A stretch of 64,000 nt of DNA from positions 1,240,001-1,304,000 of the forward strand of contig NZ_JAFEMW010000001.1 in NCBI RefSeq assembly GCF_016892625.1, written 5' to 3'. Source of the stretch: Brevibacterium sp. RIT 803 (GTDB taxonomy: Bacteria; Actinomycetota; Actinomycetes; Actinomycetales; Brevibacteriaceae). The notes beneath the pieces were generated by a model, which was not told where the DNA came from, ran no database searches, and saw only the letters and a list, made by a program, of their open reading frames with translations. Positions 61,050 through 64,000 of the stretch are shown here, piece by piece (within the stretch, counting starts at the first letter, position 1; each line of letters opens with the position of its first letter). A program made the position numbers and the translations under genes.

Positions 61050-62741
61050 TCACGCCCCGCCGGGAACCATCCAGGACAGGACGGTCGACTGCAGGCCAAC
61101 GAGCAGGCACATGACGACGAGCATGCCCAGCGACCACCAGATGACGCGGCGGAAGATCGAGGCCTCCTGGCCGAGGAGGCCGACCGCCGTAGCTGCGATG
61201 GTGAGGTTCTGCGGGCTGATCATCTTGCCCACGACTCCACCGGAGCTGTTGGCAGCCACCAAGAGGACGGGATCGATTCCGGCCTTCGTCGCGGCAGTCT
61301 GCTGCAGCGTCGCGAAAAGCGCGTTGGCGCTGGTGTCAGAACCGGTCACTGCTGTGCCGAGCCAGCCGAGGATTGGTGAGAGGAAGGCGAACAGCGCCCC
61401 GGCCCCGGCGATCCAAGTGCCGATTGTGATCGTCTGTCCCGACAGATTCATGACGTAGGCCAGTGCCAGGACGAGTCCGACGGTGAGAATGGAGAATCGC
61501 ATTTTGACGACATTATCGACGAAGACCTGGAACGCGTCCTTGACGGTCATCTTGTACACGATGGCGACGATCATGCCTGAGACCAGCAGCATCGTGCCCG
61601 GTGATGACAACCATTGGAAATTGTAGACCGTGCTCGTCGACAGCTCCCCCGCAGCAGTCATGATGTTCCCATCCAGCCCCGGCCAAGGAATTTTGACATC
61701 GGTGGCGGCCAGCCACTTGTCGATGACTGGGATCAGCTTGGCACCGGAGAAGATGGCGATCACGGTGAGGTAGGGGAAGAGCGCCATGAACACTCGCTGA
61801 CCGGTCAGAGGTGCCGCCTTCGTGTCCAAGGAGGTCGCCACGGCTGAGGCTGCTCCACCGGCATCGGGCGCGCTGGCCTTCTCCCGACTGCGTTCGTCGG
61901 CCATCTTATCCAGGGCGTCCTGGCCGCCGACGGGCTTCCAGAACTGGAGCATGATCACGGCAGCGGCGAGGCCCAAGAGCGAGGCGATGATGTCGGTCAT
62001 TTCAACCGAGAGATAGTTCGCAGAGACGAACTGCGCTGCCCCGAACACCACCCCGACGACCAGAGCAAGTGGCCAGAGCTGACGCAGACCTCGCTTGCCG
62101 TCGACGAGGAAGATGAGGAACAGCGGCACGACGGCAGCCAGCAATGGAGTCTGGTGACCGACCATGGCACCGATCTCCCTGTAGTCGATCCCGGTGAGGT
62201 TGCCGGCGGTGATGATCGGGATGGCGATCGCACCGAAGGCGACCGGAGCGGTGTTGGCCACCAACACGACGACTGCTGCTCGCATGGCGGTGAAGCCGAC
62301 TGCGATGAGCATGACACCGGTGATGGCAACCGGGGCGCCGAATCCGGCAAGGGCTTCGAGCAGTCCTCCGAAGCAGAAGGCGACCAGGATCGCCTGCACG
62401 CGAGGATCATCGGAGATGACGTTGATGACCAGTCTGAGGTCTTCGAAGTGTCCTGACTTCACCGTCAGTTCGTAGAGCCAGATGGCGGTGATGACGATCC
62501 ACATGATCGGAAACAGCCCGAAAGCGAATCCCTGGCTGGCCGAGAGGCCAGCCAGTCCGACCGGCATGCCGTAGACGAATATGGCAACGATCAGAGCGAC
62601 GATGACTGCCGCCAGTCCTGCCCAGTGGGCCCTCCATTTCAAGAATCCGAGGGTGACGAAGATGGTCAGCAGCGGCAGCAGCGCAGCCAGCGATGACCAC
62701 AGGAGGCTGTCTGCAAGTGGGGCGATTTCAGGAGTGTACAT
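61050..62741 (-). CDS. lctP: L-lactate permease
   Basis: 563 aa with about 13 membrane helices. Typical LctP/LldP features: GLLEALAGFGAPVAITG, APVAFGAIAIPIITAG, and the C-terminal GGVVGKMISPQNLTIA. Lactate/H+ (or glycolate) symporter in the plasma membrane. The middle loop (~270-300) is charged and cytoplasmic. Divergent from the regulator gene, upstream of lldD by 76 nt, giving an lctP-lldD uptake and oxidation operon. Confidence 0.93.
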   Translation of the reverse strand: MYTPEIAPLADSLLWSSLAALLPLLTIFVTLGFLKWRAHWAGLAAVIVALIVAIFVYGMPVGLAGLSASQGFAFGLFPIMWIVITAIWLYELTVKSGHFEDLRLVINVISDDPRVQAILVAFCFGGLLEALAGFGAPVAITGVMLIAVGFTAMRAAVVVLVANTAPVAFGAIAIPIITAGNLTGIDYREIGAMVGHQTPLLAAVVPLFLIFLVDGKRGLRQLWPLALVVGVVFGAAQFVSANYLSVEMTDIIASLLGLAAAVIMLQFWKPVGGQDALDKMADERSREKASAPDAGGAASAVATSLDTKAAPLTGQRVFMALFPYLTVIAIFSGAKLIPVIDKWLAATDVKIPWPGLDGNIMTAAGELSTSTVYNFQWLSSPGTMLLVSGMIVAIVYKMTVKDAFQVFVDNVVKMRFSILTVGLVLALAYVMNLSGQTITIGTWIAGAGALFAFLSPILGWLGTAVTGSDTSANALFATLQQTAATKAGIDPVLLVAANSSGGVVGKMISPQNLTIAATAVGLLGQEASIFRRVIWWSLGMLVVMCLLVGLQSTVLSWMVPGGA

Positions 62742-62840
62742 ATCTTCTCCTGCACGATCGGTGCTCGACTGCAGCGTCTGCGTTTCGACGTTGAACGCGC
62801 CCGAACATGCATACTCGATGGGTTTCAGTATGTCCTTTGT

Positions 62841-62853
62841 GTGGTCAGACCAC
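62841..62853. promoter_or_regulatory. FadR/LldR-type operator
   Basis: GTGGTCAGACCAC contains TGGT-CAG-ACCA, the TGGTnnnACCA pattern bound by FadR-family regulators including lactate regulators. It sits between the regulator and lctP. Confidence 0.75.
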
Positions 62854-62956
62854 TAAAGTGAGTGTAGGACCGGATGTGATCCAGGTCAAGAATTCATTCC
62901 CGATGAGGCAGGGTCCTACTCGTGGGATGATGGCGAGGTGCGAAAAGCGAGTACTC

Positions 62957-63763
62957 ATGCCCAGTGAATCAGTCACCCCAGAAGACGGCACCGCCGCAGG
63001 TCACGCCCTCAACACGCCCCAGGCGCCGGAATGGAAGCCAGTCTCCCGATCGAGCACACACGAACTCGTCATCAATGCGATCGAGGAGCAGATCACCTCC
63101 GGATCCCTCACCGTCGGCGATCCGCTGCCCTCGGAACGGGAGCTGGCTGCCAAACTTCAGGTCAGTCGCGCGGCAGTGCGTGAGGCCCTGCGCGTCATGG
63201 AGTCCCTCGGCGTCGTCGTGTCGAACGTCGGCTCCGGCAAGTCCGCGGGCACCTTCATCGCCTCCATGCCCAAGGAGGCCCTGACTCGGTTCCTGCGCCT
63301 GCATGTGGCTCTGGCGAACTTCAGCATCGAGGAAGCCATCGAGACTCGCATCCAGCTGGAGCGCTCGAGCACCGCACTGGCAACAGGCCGGGTCCACGAC
63401 GACGCATTGGCTGGCATGAACGCTTCGCTGGCGATCATGGACACCCCCGGCGTGAGTCTCGAGACCTTCAACGATGCCGACACCGCATTCCACGTCGCCA
63501 TCGCCCGCGCCACGGAGAATCAGCTGCTCTCCGATCTCACCGAGGCCATCCGCGGATCCCTGCGCCGCCCCATCCTCATCGCATTTCACAAGGTCGATGA
63601 TCCACGTGCCCTGATGGCGCAGCTGCAGGAGGAGCATCACGCCATCATGCGGGCCATTGTCGACCGCGACACCGACCACGCAGTGCAGCTGACCGAAGAT
63701 CATATCCGCTCGGCCGCCGCAGCCCTGCCGCACATGACCCAGAAGCCTGCGCCACTCAGGTGA
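62957..63763 (+). CDS. lldR: FadR-subfamily GntR regulator of lactate genes
   Basis: About 268 aa from ATG 62957; ATG 62930 or 62927 are alternatives and the frame is open to 62807. GntR winged helix: GDPLPSERELAAKLQVSRAA and VREALRVMESLGVVVSNVG; then a helical FadR C-terminal domain with metal-ligand-like positions (FHVAIARATENQLL, DHIRSA). Divergent from lctP with the operator between, so it should repress lctP-lldD until lactate is bound (inference by homology and context). Confidence 0.85.
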   Translation: MPSESVTPEDGTAAGHALNTPQAPEWKPVSRSSTHELVINAIEEQITSGSLTVGDPLPSERELAAKLQVSRAAVREALRVMESLGVVVSNVGSGKSAGTFIASMPKEALTRFLRLHVALANFSIEEAIETRIQLERSSTALATGRVHDDALAGMNASLAIMDTPGVSLETFNDADTAFHVAIARATENQLLSDLTEAIRGSLRRPILIAFHKVDDPRALMAQLQEEHHAIMRAIVDRDTDHAVQLTEDHIRSAAAALPHMTQKPAPLR

Positions 63764-63771
63764 ATGCCAGA

Positions 63772-63803
63772 GGTGGGATCGAGCTCAACAACTCGACCCC
63801 ACC
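63772..63803. terminator. Hairpin between convergent genes
   Basis: GGTGGGATCGAG and CTCGACCCCACC form a 12-position stem with one mismatch and an 8-nt loop, between the regulator and the convergent gene at 63845. Confidence 0.55.
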
Positions 63804-63844
63804 ATCACTGCTCCTGCGCCGAGGCGGTTCCCCGACGATCTTTC

Positions 63845-64000
63845 TCAGCCGGTCACACCGGTGACTTCGTTGCTGGCGTGCGGCAGTTCGGCGCTTTTCT
63901 CCACCTCACCGGTGGCCAGATCCACGATGTGGAGTTGGCTCTTGTCCGGTTCGGAGACATAGGCCTTCTCCCCCTGCACGTAGAGCGTCGGCCGGGGCTG
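63845..64000 (-). CDS. 3' end of a beta-propeller protein resembling zinc chaperone AztD, partial
   Basis: The last 51 codons, cut by the window edge, end with TGA at 63845. They encode LYVQGEKAYVSEPDKSQLHI and VDLATGEVEKSAELPH, a beta-propeller blade with the pattern and terminal TGVTG seen in AztD-type periplasmic zinc metallochaperones. Too short for a firm name; any surface-exposed beta-propeller protein is possible. Confidence 0.5.
   Translation of the reverse strand, partial: QPRPTLYVQGEKAYVSEPDKSQLHIVDLATGEVEKSAELPHASNEVTGVTG

Noticed and set aside
60074..61114. 346-codon plus-strand frame opposite lldD
   Set aside because: Antisense to the lactate dehydrogenase signature; arginine-rich shadow.

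Overview
The window is high-GC DNA from a Gram-positive actinobacterium. Lineage markers are HspR with a HAIR operator on the dnaK operon, a Bpa-type proteasome activator, an LCP wall-polymer transferase, two LPXTG wall proteins and a maltokinase-like gene. The overall gene set looks like Brevibacterium or a close Micrococcales relative; that placement is inference from family recall, not from a database search.

Chromosomal left part (1-34.7 kb). An LCP gene (5' partial) and an FAD/NAD(P)-binding protein are coupled. A minus-strand pair follows: an MMPL/RND transporter with a degenerate ABC-ATPase-like tail and a YhgE/Pip protein, next to a divergent TetR gene with a palindromic operator. Then come a hypothetical gene, a metallo-hydrolase plus C45 acyltransferase pair divergent from an APC permease, tRNA-Ser(UGA), a maltokinase-like protein that has lost catalytic residues, threonine ammonia-lyase, a quinone oxidoreductase, a coupled bpa-hypothetical-HAD operon, a second HAD gene, serS, a lipid-kinase-like gene, two paralogous LPXTG proteins, and the dnaK-grpE-dnaJ-hspR operon.

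Mobile block (34783-56933). Just upstream of the dnaK promoter lie two abutting Tn7-like units. Unit E1 (34783-43121) has a complete tnsA-tnsB-tnsC(tniB)-tniQ operon with visible catalytic residues, plus a small cargo (XRE regulator, 77-aa ORF, 417-aa hypothetical). Unit E2 (43127-56933) has terminal repeats TGTAGGATCTC at both ends and end-proximal repeats, but keeps only the first ~84 codons of its own tnsA. Its 13.8 kb of cargo is a series of regulator/effector cassettes: MerR-hydrolase fusion, EamA exporter/MocR, EamA exporter/LysR, FMN reductase-GNAT fusion/MarR, TetR/VOC, ABC exporter/HTH regulator, SGNH hydrolase, and IS3-family debris. Most cassettes have their own palindromic operator. 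E1 and E2 are separated by exactly 5 bp, with facing ends that form a 27-nt palindrome. E2 therefore looks like a non-autonomous island that E1 could serve in trans.

Chromosomal right part (56.9-64 kb). A UvrA-like ATPase, an L-lactate utilisation set (lctP-type permease, FMN-dependent lactate dehydrogenase, divergent FadR-type regulator with a TGGTnnnACCA operator), and the 3' end of a gene resembling the zinc chaperone AztD.
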